A stretch of 19,236 nucleotides of DNA, taken from positions 1 to 19,236 of the forward strand of contig JAJRTR010000104.1 in the NCBI GenBank assembly GCA_024278215.1. The letters run 5' to 3'. This document shows positions 1 through 7,696 of the stretch, piece by piece. Both the position numbers and the translations under genes were made by a program. Source of the stretch: a bacterium. Lineage in GTDB: Bacteria > UBP15 > UBA6099 > JAJRTR01. How positions within the stretch are numbered: the stretch's first letter is position 1; each line of letters opens with the position of its first letter. Under the pieces are notes generated by a model. That model was not told the DNA's origin and ran no database searches. It saw only the letters and a list, made by a program, of their open reading frames with translations.

Positions 1-152
1 CTGCGGTCGGCTGCTATTGTCCATAGCTGCGTTGTCGGCATAAAATCGTCCTCGACGTACTCTACAAGTACGCCTGCGAGGATTTTGCACCTCCGCCTTG
101 CTCTGAACAATTTCGCTCGACCTCGCTACGAACATAATTTTACAACTGGCTC
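1..152 (+). repeat. Fold-back MITE-like repeat, family 1, copy 1 (5' end outside window)
   Basis: This is the right-hand ~152 nt of the family 1 element described in full at 8776-8953. Its first ~26 nt, including the left terminal inverted repeat, lie outside the window. It ends in an ACAACTGGCTC terminus at 142-152, a variant of the GCAATTGGCTC seen in the complete copies. The central stem around 46-84 (CGTACT / AGTACG inside CCTCG / CGAGG) is intact. It differs from the copy at 11086 at only a handful of positions. The base run after it is AGAA; the matching left flank is not visible, so a target duplication cannot be tested. Confidence 0.85.
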
Positions 153-608
153 AGAATTATAACAAATTTATGTGGATTCAGTAATCTATTCGCAATAATC
201 GCTGCATGTTTGTGATTGCAGAAGCTGGAAAATATTGCCAGGTGCTATAAAGGTCAGTGAAAGTGAGTGCTACCCGTTTTGCCGAATAAGAATAAAAGGC
301 CTCTTCGCTATTTGTTGTGGGTAGAAAAAGAATAGTGCGCCGGCGGTGAAAACGACAATTCGGCAATGACAACTGTGGAGTTTTTCACAAATCCATCGTC
401 CGGAAACCCTTTGAAATTGCCGGGAAACGGTGTGTATTGTGGTAAACTCGGATCGATAGCTATGAGTTTTTCGTGCACACCGAAGTTTTTTATGGTGAAC
501 GCAGCCCCGGAACGATGAAAAAATACTTTTTCGGTGCGGCTTTAGCCGCCTTGTAGTACGACACCTTTTTGGGCTTGCACTCGTTTAATCTGGATCAAGT
601 AAATACAC
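153..608. other. Intergenic region with probable coding remnants, no intact gene recognised
   Basis: No convincing intact gene is visible. Two overlapping short reading frames look like decayed coding DNA. One runs from an ATG at 366 to a TGA at 516-518 (50 codons), with the upstream frame open back to 336. It has no Shine-Dalgarno sequence. The second starts at 515 with an ATGA overlap and reads MKKYFFGAALAAL, a typical start of a secretion signal, but is cut by TAG at 554-556. The same frame then continues open to TAG at 620-622. I infer a relic of an exported-protein gene; chance is possible. An open frame on the minus strand (178-372) resembles nothing I know. Confidence 0.3.
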
Positions 609-691
609 CTAACCCGGCATAGCCGGAACCAAAAAGGTCGCATTTTCGTGCCCAAACAAATGCGGTTTGAGCACGGCACACAGAGTTTCAT
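609..691 (+). repeat. ~83-bp intergenic repeat (copy A): 23-nt CCGGC/GCCGG hairpin plus second hairpin
   Basis: The first 23 nt (609-631) contain a 5-bp stem, CCGGC (614-618) and GCCGG (622-626), with loop ATA. The second part holds a 10-bp stem with one mismatch, CGTGCCCAAA at 647-656 against TTTGAGCACG at 666-675. The whole block recurs at 10919-11001 with few changes, including changed loop bases while the stem bases are kept. The 23-nt part alone recurs at 7656-7678. An imperfect inverted relative (TGGTTCCGGC then GCCCGG) lies at 861-883. The open frame that starts inside the repeat at 648 is probably not a gene. Confidence 0.7.
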
Positions 692-731
692 CGTTCCCAC
701 AGTCATCGTACTCACACTCGTCCACGCCGAT

Positions 732-771
732 TTTTCGTCGTTCCCAGGGGGGACTCCGGGAACGACGAGAA
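732..771 (+). other. Strong stem-loop in the trp upstream region
   Basis: CGTCGTTCCC at 736-745 is the exact reverse complement of GGGAACGACG at 758-767. The stem extends outward by about four more pairs, one of them a G-T pair, giving ~14 bp around a 12-nt purine-rich loop. No T-run follows, so it is not a standard intrinsic terminator. It lies about 260 nt before trpE and could be part of a leader structure or another repeat. No Trp-rich leader peptide is visible nearby. Confidence 0.5.
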
Positions 772-980
772 CAACGCCCTACCCTACTGGGAAACCGATG
801 ATTATAGTTGTGAATTCGGAGCCGTGCGCGTAAGCAAGCGGACTTGGATAGGCCCCTGCCTGGTTCCGGCTCTTCCTGCCCGGAAATAATATAAAAATAG
901 CCGTCAATATGGAAAACACATTATTTAACATGTAGAATTGTGCGTAAGCGAAGCCGTGTGTTTTTGTTATATTATGAAAC

Positions 981-1010
981 TCGACACTATTCAATTGGAA
1001 CATATATAAA
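981..1010 (+). promoter_or_regulatory. Weak candidate promoter for the trp operon
   Basis: TCGACA at 981-986 and TATAAA at 1005-1010 are spaced by 18 nt and resemble -35 and -10 boxes, though the -35 is poor. Transcription would begin near 1017, leaving a very short leader before the proposed trpE start at 1030. The region is AT-rich, which raises the chance of a fortuitous match. Another promoter further upstream, before the stem-loop at 732-771, is equally possible. Confidence 0.22.
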
Positions 1011-1029
1011 AAGGAATCAGGTAAAGACA

Positions 1030-2511
1030 TTGCTGCTCGTACAACCCGGATTCAGAGAATTCTGCAAACTTGCGGAAAAGGGAAACATTATCCCCGTCTA
1101 TGCCGAAGTGCTGGCCGACCTGCTGACGCCTGTGTCGGCATACCTGAATATTGCAGGTGACAATCCGTATTCGTTCCTGCTCGAGAGTGTTGTGGGTGGA
1201 GAGCACACGGCGAGGTATTCGTTCCTTGGCGTGAAACCCTATGCCGTGTTCAAGAGCAAGGGCAGGCAGTTTGAGTTCGCCGGAAAGCAGGAGGAAGGCG
1301 ATCCGCTGGCGGCGATAGACAGGATATTCAAGAAGTTCAAGGTGGTGGGCGCGGAGGCGCTTCCGCCGTTTATCGGCGGGGGTGTGGGCTACTTCGGCTA
1401 CGACATCATCCACCACATAGAAAAGTTGCCTGCGGAAGCGAAAGACGACCTGAATTTCCCTGACATCCTGTTTATGCTTGTGGATTCGATACTGATTTTC
1501 GACCATATAAAACACAAGATAAAGATTGTGTGTTGCGCCAGGCTGGACGACGGCGGTACTCTTAACGGAATCTATCGCGATGCTGTGGACAGGATACAAC
1601 AGTTATACGAAAAACTGAGGAGTTCGCGTTTTCTTGAGATCGGCACGGAGCTGACACAGCGCAGAAAAAGTTCGGTGAGATTCAAACCGAATATGAATAA
1701 GGAAGACTTCTGCGCGATGGTGGAAGCGGGCAAGAAGTACATACGTGCGGGCGATATTTTTCAGACGGTACTTTCGCAGAGATTCTCGGCAAAGACGGAA
1801 GTGCCGCCCTTCGATATCTATCGTGTGCTCAGATCGCTGAACCCGTCGCCGTATATGTTTTATTCCAAGCTTGGCGACGTCCTGCTCGTGGGTGCGTCGC
1901 CTGAGATACTGGTGACGCTAAGGGGCAGGGATGTAGTTGTAAGACCTATTGCGGGCACAAGGCCGAGGCCTGCCGACCCGAGTCGGGAAAAAGCGGTCAT
2001 AAAAGACCTTCTTTCAGATGAAAAAGAGCGCGCGGAACACATAATGCTGGTTGATCTGGGGCGGAACGATATTGGACGCATCGCCCGCCCCGGCACGGTT
2101 GTGGTCGACGACCTGATGTCGATCGAGAAGTATTCACACGTGATACACATTGTGTCGAATGTGTCGGGCAAACTGCGGCAGGGTCGTTCGGCGATGGATG
2201 TGCTGAGGGCGTGTTTCCCGGCGGGCACTGTGTCGGGTGCGCCGAAGGTGAGGGCGATGGAGATCATCGACGAGCTCGAGCCGACCCGGCGCGGCCCTTA
2301 CGCGGGCGCGGGCGGATACCTGAGCTTCACCGGCCACCTCGACACTTGCATCACTATCAGGACTACTTTCATAAAAGACGGTATTGCCCATGTGCAGGCC
2401 GGAGGCGGCATTGTCGCGGACTCCGTGCCGGAGAACGAGTACCAGGAATCCGTCAATAAAGCGCGCGCGCTTCGCCTGGCTATCGAATACGCTTCGGAGG
2501 GTGTCCTTTGA
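1030..2511 (+). CDS. trpE: Anthranilate synthase component I (TrpE)
   Basis: Converts chorismate to anthranilate, using ammonia released by TrpG; first committed step of tryptophan synthesis, cytoplasmic. The N-terminal LLES motif (residues 50-53 from the chosen start) is the signature of the tryptophan feedback site, so feedback inhibition is likely. The C-terminal chorismate-binding domain is complete, with RPIAGTRPRP, LVDLGRNDIGR, FPAGTVSGAPKVRAMEIIDE and GAGGYLSFTG. The frame is open back to a GTG at 940, but that stretch is unlike any TrpE. I prefer TTG at 1030 (AGG at 1019-1021, 8 nt away), giving 493 residues, normal for the family. The start is less certain than the identity. The stop overlaps the trpG start by 4 nt. 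Confidence 0.95.
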   Translation: MLLVQPGFREFCKLAEKGNIIPVYAEVLADLLTPVSAYLNIAGDNPYSFLLESVVGGEHTARYSFLGVKPYAVFKSKGRQFEFAGKQEEGDPLAAIDRIFKKFKVVGAEALPPFIGGGVGYFGYDIIHHIEKLPAEAKDDLNFPDILFMLVDSILIFDHIKHKIKIVCCARLDDGGTLNGIYRDAVDRIQQLYEKLRSSRFLEIGTELTQRRKSSVRFKPNMNKEDFCAMVEAGKKYIRAGDIFQTVLSQRFSAKTEVPPFDIYRVLRSLNPSPYMFYSKLGDVLLVGASPEILVTLRGRDVVVRPIAGTRPRPADPSREKAVIKDLLSDEKERAEHIMLVDLGRNDIGRIARPGTVVVDDLMSIEKYSHVIHIVSNVSGKLRQGRSAMDVLRACFPAGTVSGAPKVRAMEIIDELEPTRRGPYAGAGGYLSFTGHLDTCITIRTTFIKDGIAHVQAGGGIVADSVPENEYQESVNKARALRLAIEYASEGVL

Positions 2512-3077
2512 TCGCGGTTATCGACAATTACGATTCTTTTACATACAATCTAGTACAGTACTTCTACGAATGGGAGCGCAACGTAAAGGTGTTTCGCAAC
2601 GATGCGATCTCCGTGGAACAACTAATTAAGTTGAAGCCTGATTACCTTGTGATATCGCCCGGACCGGGAAAGCCCGGCGACGGCGGGATCAGTATGGAGG
2701 CGATCGAGGCGTTCGCGGGCCGCGTGCCGGTGCTGGGAGTGTGCCTTGGACACCAGTGCATCACGCAGGTGTTCGGTGGCCGCATTATCAGGGCGCGCCG
2801 CCTCATGCACGGAAAGGTTTCAAAGATTTATCACGATGGAAAGACTGTTTTCAAAGGCATCGACAACCCTTTCATCGCGACAAGGTATCATTCGCTGACA
2901 GCATCACCCGCTAAGATGCCCGATTGCCTGGAGGTAACGGCTAAAACGAAGCGTGGCGAAATAATGGGTGTACGCCACAAACAATTCCCTGTCGAGGGCG
3001 TTCAGTTCCACCCCGAATCGATACTGACCGAACCAGGGAAAAAACTTCTGAAAAACTTTCTTGATCTGAAATGCTGA
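2508..3077 (+). CDS. trpG: Anthranilate synthase component II, glutamine amidotransferase (TrpG)
   Basis: Class I glutamine amidotransferase that hydrolyses glutamine and passes ammonia to TrpE. The catalytic triad is visible: Cys79 in GVCLGHQ, His168 and Glu170 in FHPES. The SPGPGKP loop (50-56) forms the oxyanion region, and HGKVSKI is also family-typical. At 189 residues it is the usual length for a free-standing subunit. The TTG start at 2508 overlaps the trpE stop by 4 nt, indicating translational coupling. In many bacteria the same protein also serves PabB in folate synthesis (PabA role). That cannot be judged here, but the operon position supports TrpG. No TrpD domain is fused to it. 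Confidence 0.95.
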   Translation: MIAVIDNYDSFTYNLVQYFYEWERNVKVFRNDAISVEQLIKLKPDYLVISPGPGKPGDGGISMEAIEAFAGRVPVLGVCLGHQCITQVFGGRIIRARRLMHGKVSKIYHDGKTVFKGIDNPFIATRYHSLTASPAKMPDCLEVTAKTKRGEIMGVRHKQFPVEGVQFHPESILTEPGKKLLKNFLDLKC

Positions 3078-3673
3078 ACAAACTTTTATACTACATTCCG
3101 ATGTTGACGCAGATGGCGACTGACGGACTGGATGCGGAAAAGGTGCAGCAGCACCTGGACCAGATGTCCGGCTGGGAAAAAATGATGCTCGCCTTCGAGT
3201 ATGGTGACCTCGCTGTTATTATCACCGGCGCGGCGTTGCTTATGGGGGTCTCGATCTTTGCATATATGTTCATCCGCAGGTGGAATATTTCAAGGATGGG
3301 ATATTTCCTTATTTCCGCGATGGTTGTCGGTGTGCGCATACAGAAACCGGATATTATTTTCTGGACACCTTTCGCTTTTGTCGCCGGACTATTTTCCGTA
3401 CTTATGTTTTTTCTTACGCAGAAAAACGTGGATTTCGATTCGCGAAAGGAACCCATGTATTTCCTGTTCAATGGTATGTGTCTTCTGCTGATCGCATTTC
3501 CCATGGGACGACCCACTGACTTTTTTCTGGTGACTATAGCTCTGATCTCGCTTCTGTCCTCGCTGTTTTTTGTTGTCACAAAGAAACATGTGCCGACTGG
3601 AAAGTTCAAGAAGCATGACGCGGACGAAGCAATTATGAATATCCTCGAAAAGAAAGCAAGGCGCCCGTTGTGA
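3071..3673 (+). CDS. Five-TM membrane protein of unknown function inside the trp operon
   Basis: I do not recognise this 200-residue protein. It has about five hydrophobic segments, near residues 46-68, 75-90, 95-116, 127-145 and 150-170. An amphipathic N-terminus of ~40 residues precedes them, and a basic, charged tail (171-200, Lys/Arg/Asp/Glu-rich) follows. No Cys pairs, enzyme motifs or cleavable signal peptide are evident. The ATG at 3071 overlaps the trpG stop by 7 nt, and its TGA overlaps the trpC start by 4 nt, so it is translated as part of the trp operon. It sits where trpD is usually found but bears no resemblance to a phosphoribosyltransferase. A role in transport or sensing of an aromatic metabolite is only a guess. 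Confidence 0.85.
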   Translation: MLNKLLYYIPMLTQMATDGLDAEKVQQHLDQMSGWEKMMLAFEYGDLAVIITGAALLMGVSIFAYMFIRRWNISRMGYFLISAMVVGVRIQKPDIIFWTPFAFVAGLFSVLMFFLTQKNVDFDSRKEPMYFLFNGMCLLLIAFPMGRPTDFFLVTIALISLLSSLFFVVTKKHVPTGKFKKHDADEAIMNILEKKARRPL

Positions 3674-4458
3674 GCACGATCCTCGACAAGATAATCGACT
3701 CGAAAAAAAATGAACTCGATGTGCTGAAAAGCGAAAAACCCCTGAATGATGTCATTGCCGCCTGCCGTGATGCGGAACCCACACGCGGATTTGCCTCGGC
3801 GATAGAAAGCTGCGAAGGCCCGGCAATAATCGCTGAACTGAAAAAAGCTTCACCGACGAAAGGGCTGTTGTGCCCGGATTTCTCGGTGGAAAAACTTGCC
3901 GCCGCCTATGCGGCGCATGGGGCGGCGGCAATGTCGGTGCTGACTGAAAAAACTTTCTTCCTCGGCGACCTGTCATATATCGCAATCGCGAAAAGTTTTT
4001 CGGCGCTGCCTGCGCTCAGAAAAGATTTCATTGTCGATCCGTACCAGGTGTACGAAGCGAGGGCGGCGGGCGCGGACGCGATACTGCTGATTGTTGCCGC
4101 GCTCGATAAACATTTGCTTGCAGACTTTCTCGGTCTTGCGCATGAACTGTCGATGGATGCTCTTGTCGAGGTACACGACGGGCTCGAGCTCGAAACGGCC
4201 GCCGCGCTGCCCTGCGATGTCATTGGGGTCAACAACAGGAACCTTAAAAACGGTGAAGTGTCAATAGGGAGAAGTATCGACTTGATTGGCGGAATCCCGG
4301 CGGGTTCCTGTAAAATAAGCGAGAGCGGAATCAGGAGCGGGCAGGATATACGAACCCTCTATGATGCGGGATACGACGGCTTCCTTATCGGCGAGTCGCT
4401 TGTGGCAAGCGACGATCCGGGCCGCACACTTGCAAACTTTTTAAAGACGACAGGATGA
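3670..4458 (+). CDS. trpC: Indole-3-glycerol phosphate synthase (TrpC)
   Basis: Ring-closing decarboxylation of CdRP to indole-3-glycerol phosphate; a soluble TIM barrel. Family motifs appear in order: IAELKKASPTKG (54-65, catalytic Glu56 and Lys58), LRKDF (Lys118), EVH (167-169), GVNNRNL (Asn188) and ISESGI (216-221), followed by the FLIGE phosphate loop. Length is 262 residues, a stand-alone IGPS. There is no C-terminal phosphoribosylanthranilate isomerase domain, as found in the E. coli TrpCF fusion. The segment FFLGDLSYI replaces the more usual FFGGSLEDL, a mild variation. The GTG start at 3670 overlaps the preceding stop (GTGA), so coupling is expected. The trpB start follows 6 nt after the stop. 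Confidence 0.95.
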   Translation: MSTILDKIIDSKKNELDVLKSEKPLNDVIAACRDAEPTRGFASAIESCEGPAIIAELKKASPTKGLLCPDFSVEKLAAAYAAHGAAAMSVLTEKTFFLGDLSYIAIAKSFSALPALRKDFIVDPYQVYEARAAGADAILLIVAALDKHLLADFLGLAHELSMDALVEVHDGLELETAAALPCDVIGVNNRNLKNGEVSIGRSIDLIGGIPAGSCKISESGIRSGQDIRTLYDAGYDGFLIGESLVASDDPGRTLANFLKTTG

Positions 4459-4464
4459 TTCGAT

Positions 4465-5667
4465 ATGGGCGAAATACCTGATAAAAACGGACACTTCGGC
4501 ATATTCGGCGGTAGCTATGTGCCGGAAACGCTCGTGTATGCGCTCCAGGAACTCGGCGATATGTACGAGAAGATGAAAGACGACGACGAGTTCAAAAGAG
4601 AGATGGCTTACTATCAGAAACATTATCTCGGACGTCCGACGCCGCTGTTTCTTGCGGAGAATTTCTCGAAACGCATCGGAAACGGCAACAAAATATACCT
4701 GAAGCGCGAAGACCTCAACCACACGGGCGCGCATAAGATGAACAACACGCTCGGACAGGCCCTGCTCACAAAGCGAATAGGAAAGAAAAGAGTCATCGCC
4801 GAGACGGGAGCCGGAATGCACGGCGTGGCCACTGCGACCGCCGCGGCGCTGCTAAACCTCGAGTGCGAGATTTTCATGGGAGAAGTCGACATCGCGCGGC
4901 AGTCGCAGAACGTCAGCAGGATGAAGATGCTCGGCGCGAAGGTTACGCCAGTGCTGTCGGGTTCGCGAACCCTGAAAGATGCTGTGAATGAGGCGTTCCG
5001 AAACTGGATTTCAACAGTGACGACAACCCATTATGTCATGGGAACAGTGGCGGGCGCGCATCCGTTTCCCTATATGGTAAGGGACTTCCAGAGGATAATC
5101 GGCGAAGAAACGCGCGGCCAGATATTGGAGGCCGAAGGCCGGCTGCCGGACATGCTTGTAGCCTGTGTCGGAGGCGGCAGCAACGCGATGGGGCTGTTCT
5201 ATCCTTTCCGCGAAGACACGGACGTCGAGCTCATAGGAGTCGAGGCGGGCGGCGAGGGCCTCGATACCGGCAAACACGCCGCGACACTGCAGAAAGGCAC
5301 GGTCGGGGTCATTCACGGCAGTATGACGTATATGTTGCAGGATGAGGACGGCCAGATTCTCGAAGCGCACTCGGTTTCCGCCGGTCTGGACTACCCCGGT
5401 GTCGGCCCCGAACACGCTTATTTCAAAGACCTCAAGAGAGCACGATACGGATCGGCGACAGACCGCGAGGCTGTCGAAGCTTTTCTTGCTCTAAGCAGGG
5501 ATGAAGGGATTATACCGGCGCTGGAGAGTTCACACGCGCTCGCGTATCTCATGAATAACGACACAGGGAAGAACAAAGTTGTTGTTGTGAACCTTTCAGG
5601 GCGGGGCGACAAAGATATGGGTATAATAAACAGTTATCTAAAGAACGTGGATGTTACAATACAATGA
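4465..5667 (+). CDS. trpB: Tryptophan synthase beta chain (TrpB)
   Basis: PLP enzyme joining indole and serine to make tryptophan; works as an alpha2beta2 complex with TrpA. The Schiff-base lysine is Lys91 in HTGAHKMNN. The phosphate-binding GGGSNA, the [11 protein letters not shown] loop and the C-terminal SGRGDKD are present, and it belongs to the canonical TrpB1 type. At 400 residues it has normal length. The catalytic glutamate is Glu113 in ETGAGMHG. The usual sequence there is ETGAGQHG, so residue 118 is Met instead of the nearly invariant Gln of the substrate-carboxylate loop. ATG at 4465 has AGGA 9 nt upstream, and the stop overlaps the trpA start by 4 nt. Confidence 0.96.
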   Translation: MGEIPDKNGHFGIFGGSYVPETLVYALQELGDMYEKMKDDDEFKREMAYYQKHYLGRPTPLFLAENFSKRIGNGNKIYLKREDLNHTGAHKMNNTLGQALLTKRIGKKRVIAETGAGMHGVATATAAALLNLECEIFMGEVDIARQSQNVSRMKMLGAKVTPVLSGSRTLKDAVNEAFRNWISTVTTTHYVMGTVAGAHPFPYMVRDFQRIIGEETRGQILEAEGRLPDMLVACVGGGSNAMGLFYPFREDTDVELIGVEAGGEGLDTGKHAATLQKGTVGVIHGSMTYMLQDEDGQILEAHSVSAGLDYPGVGPEHAYFKDLKRARYGSATDREAVEAFLALSRDEGIIPALESSHALAYLMNNDTGKNKVVVVNLSGRGDKDMGIINSYLKNVDVTIQ

Positions 5668-6458
5668 CTATCGCAGAAGTTCTCGAAAAACTTAAGCGGA
5701 ATGACGAAGGCGCGCTTGCAATGTTTTCGACGGCGGGCGACCCCGACCGGGAAACATCGCTCGAATTGTTCAAAGTGCTGGGAGACAGCGGCTCCGACTT
5801 GATCGAGATCGGTATACCCTATTCCGATCCCCTGATGGACGGTCCTGTGCTGCAACGCAGCTACCAGCGCGCGCTGAATGCCGGTTTCAATCTCGCCGAT
5901 TTCCCTTCATACATCGAGGCTGTCCGGGCTTCCACTCCGACACCGCTGCTTGTTATGACCTGCTACAATCCTGTACATAAATACGGAGTGCGCAGATTTT
6001 TTCGCGACATTTCAAATGCGGGCGTGGATTCGATTCTGCTTACCGATCTACCGCCGGAGGAGTGGGGCGAAAGCATGGACCTCGCAAGGGGCTTCAACCT
6101 AGGCACTGTCTTTCTCGTGGCACCGACTACGCCAAGTCCGAGAATGGAAATGCTGAATGATTTGTCCGACCCATTCGTTTACTGCGTATCGAAAATGGGC
6201 ATTACAGGCAGTGGACAGGGGCTGCCGGACACTCTTAAGGAATATGTTTCATTCGTCAAAGGAATAGTGACGAAACCGCTTCTTGTCGGGTTTGGAATAA
6301 CAACACCCGAACAAGCTGAAATGACGGGCGCAATGGCGGACGGAGTAGTCGTCGGAAGCGCGCTGGTGTCGATAATCGAAAGACACCTCGACGACAACAG
6401 GAACATTTTCAAGTTTGCGGGCAGGTTTGTCAACGAACTGAAAGAAGCACTGAAATAG
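5664..6458 (+). CDS. trpA: Tryptophan synthase alpha chain (TrpA)
   Basis: Cleaves indole-3-glycerol phosphate to indole and glyceraldehyde-3-phosphate; indole is tunnelled to TrpB. The motif [14 protein letters not shown] carries catalytic Glu48 and Asp59, one position from E. coli Glu49 and Asp60. The TDLPPEE loop, the [10 protein letters not shown] segment and the GFGITTPEQ phosphate-binding loop are recognisable. The length of 264 residues is typical of a TIM-barrel TrpA. ATG at 5664 overlaps the trpB stop (ATGA), consistent with stoichiometric synthesis. This is the last trp gene; the gap to pilT is 23 nt with no terminator, so read-through is likely. Confidence 0.95.
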   Translation: MTIAEVLEKLKRNDEGALAMFSTAGDPDRETSLELFKVLGDSGSDLIEIGIPYSDPLMDGPVLQRSYQRALNAGFNLADFPSYIEAVRASTPTPLLVMTCYNPVHKYGVRRFFRDISNAGVDSILLTDLPPEEWGESMDLARGFNLGTVFLVAPTTPSPRMEMLNDLSDPFVYCVSKMGITGSGQGLPDTLKEYVSFVKGIVTKPLLVGFGITTPEQAEMTGAMADGVVVGSALVSIIERHLDDNRNIFKFAGRFVNELKEALK

Positions 6459-6481
6459 ACGGGAATACCGAGGAGGATTAG

Positions 6482-7636
6482 ATGCTTCACATAAACGACC
6501 TTCTGAAAAAACTGGTTGATATGGGCGGGTCGGACCTGCATCTCAAGGTCGGCAGTCCGCCGATCATCAGGCTCGACGGCACACTGAAACAAATTGAAAA
6601 AGACAGGCTGAACGCGGATGCCATCAACCAGATGGTTATGAACATACTCAACGAAAAACAGAAGAAAGAGTTCACGACCCATCACGAACTCGACTTTGCT
6701 TACGGTGTGCCCGGTGTTGCCAGATTCCGTGTAAATCTCTGCATCCAGCGCGGCACAGTGCGCGTTGTAATGAGGATCGTTCCATTCGAGGTCAAGAACT
6801 TCAACGAACTCAATCTTCCCGCTGAAGCCCTGATTTATCTATGCGGTCTCGGCAGGGGGCTCTGTCTTGTCACAGGTCCCACCGGAAGCGGAAAATCTAC
6901 GACACTTGCCGCCATGGTCGACTTTATCAACAATACGCACAATGCACATATCGTCACTGTAGAGGACCCCATCGAGTTTCTATATAGAGACAATAAATGC
7001 ATCATCAGCCAGCGTGAAGTAGGCTCAGATACCGAATCTTTCCAGAAGGCGCTAAGGCATGTTCTCAGGCAGGACCCCGATGTTATCCTGATAGGTGAAA
7101 TGCGCGACCTGGACACTATCTCCACGGCACTCACCGCTGCTGAAACAGGGCATCTGGTCCTCAGCACACTTCACACTACCGACGCACCCGGTACGATCGA
7201 CCGTATCGTCGATGTTTTCCCGCCGCACCAGCAGTCGCAGATCCGCATCCAGCTTGCGAACGCGCTCCAGGGAATCGTATGCCAGAAAGTACTTCCTCTC
7301 AAGGCCGGCCAGGGCAGGATACCGGCAACAGAGGTGCTTATCGCCACTCCCAGGATCAAACAGCTCATTCTCGAACAGGCAACTCCCATGCAGTTCTATG
7401 AGACAATTCTCGGCTCCCCCGAATTCCTTCATATGCACACGATGAACGAAGACCTTGTCAGACTTACAAAAGAAGAAATAATTACGATGGAAACAGCGCT
7501 GACCAACTCGCCGAACCCCGACGAATTCAAACTTAACCTGCGCGGCATATATGCAGGCGGCACGAAAGATGAAATGGGAAGGCACGCAACAGGTGACGAC
7601 AGCAGCAAATTCGGTGGCCGGTATAGCGGTAAGTGA
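6482..7636 (+). CDS. pilT: PilT/PilU-type pilus retraction ATPase
   Basis: Hexameric secretion ATPase that powers type IV pilus retraction (twitching, DNA uptake) at the inner membrane. The N-terminal PAS-like domain contains GSDLHLKVGSPP (16-27). The RecA-like domain has Walker A GPTGSGKST (132-140), the Asp box around VTVEDPIEF (158-166), Walker B VILIGEMRD (201-209) and the His box TGHLVLSTLHT (222-232). The C-terminal AIRNLIRE motif of classical PilT is not clear; PRIKQLILE stands near that place. The C-terminal ~25 residues are Gly/Ser/charge-rich. A strong AGGAGG lies 5 nt before the ATG. No other pilus genes are nearby, so PilT versus PilU cannot be decided from context. Confidence 0.88.
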   Translation: MLHINDLLKKLVDMGGSDLHLKVGSPPIIRLDGTLKQIEKDRLNADAINQMVMNILNEKQKKEFTTHHELDFAYGVPGVARFRVNLCIQRGTVRVVMRIVPFEVKNFNELNLPAEALIYLCGLGRGLCLVTGPTGSGKSTTLAAMVDFINNTHNAHIVTVEDPIEFLYRDNKCIISQREVGSDTESFQKALRHVLRQDPDVILIGEMRDLDTISTALTAAETGHLVLSTLHTTDAPGTIDRIVDVFPPHQQSQIRIQLANALQGIVCQKVLPLKAGQGRIPATEVLIATPRIKQLILEQATPMQFYETILGSPEFLHMHTMNEDLVRLTKEEIITMETALTNSPNPDEFKLNLRGIYAGGTKDEMGRHATGDDSSKFGGRYSGK

Positions 7637-7655
7637 TAGCATCAATGTTCAGGCT

Positions 7656-7678
7656 CTAACCCGGCACGGCCGGAACCA
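7656..7678 (+). repeat. 23-nt hairpin repeat (copy B) between pilT and gmhB
   Basis: CCGGC (7661-7665) and GCCGG (7669-7673) with loop ACG form a 5-bp stem. The 23 nt match 609-631 except for two bases at the stem-loop junction, and match 10919-10941 closely. Here it stands alone, without the ~60-nt continuation seen in the other two copies. It sits 19 nt after the pilT stop and ends 18 nt before the gmhB start, just ahead of the gmhB Shine-Dalgarno. No T-run follows, so termination is doubtful. Confidence 0.6.
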
Positions 7679-7696
7679 TACAGGAGAAACAAAAAC

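Noticed and set aside
648-833. 61-codon open frame starting inside the 83-bp repeat
   Set aside because: Its first codons are repeat sequence also present at 10958, where the continuation is unrelated; no Shine-Dalgarno and no known domain.
861-885. TGGTTCCGGC resembling a T-box or trp attenuator element
   Set aside because: No T-box specifier stem, no terminator T-run and no Trp codons nearby; it matches an inverted part of the 23-nt hairpin repeat instead.
940-1029. N-terminal extension of trpE from GTG at 940
   Set aside because: The 30 extra residues do not resemble TrpE, and a start at 1030 gives the normal family length.
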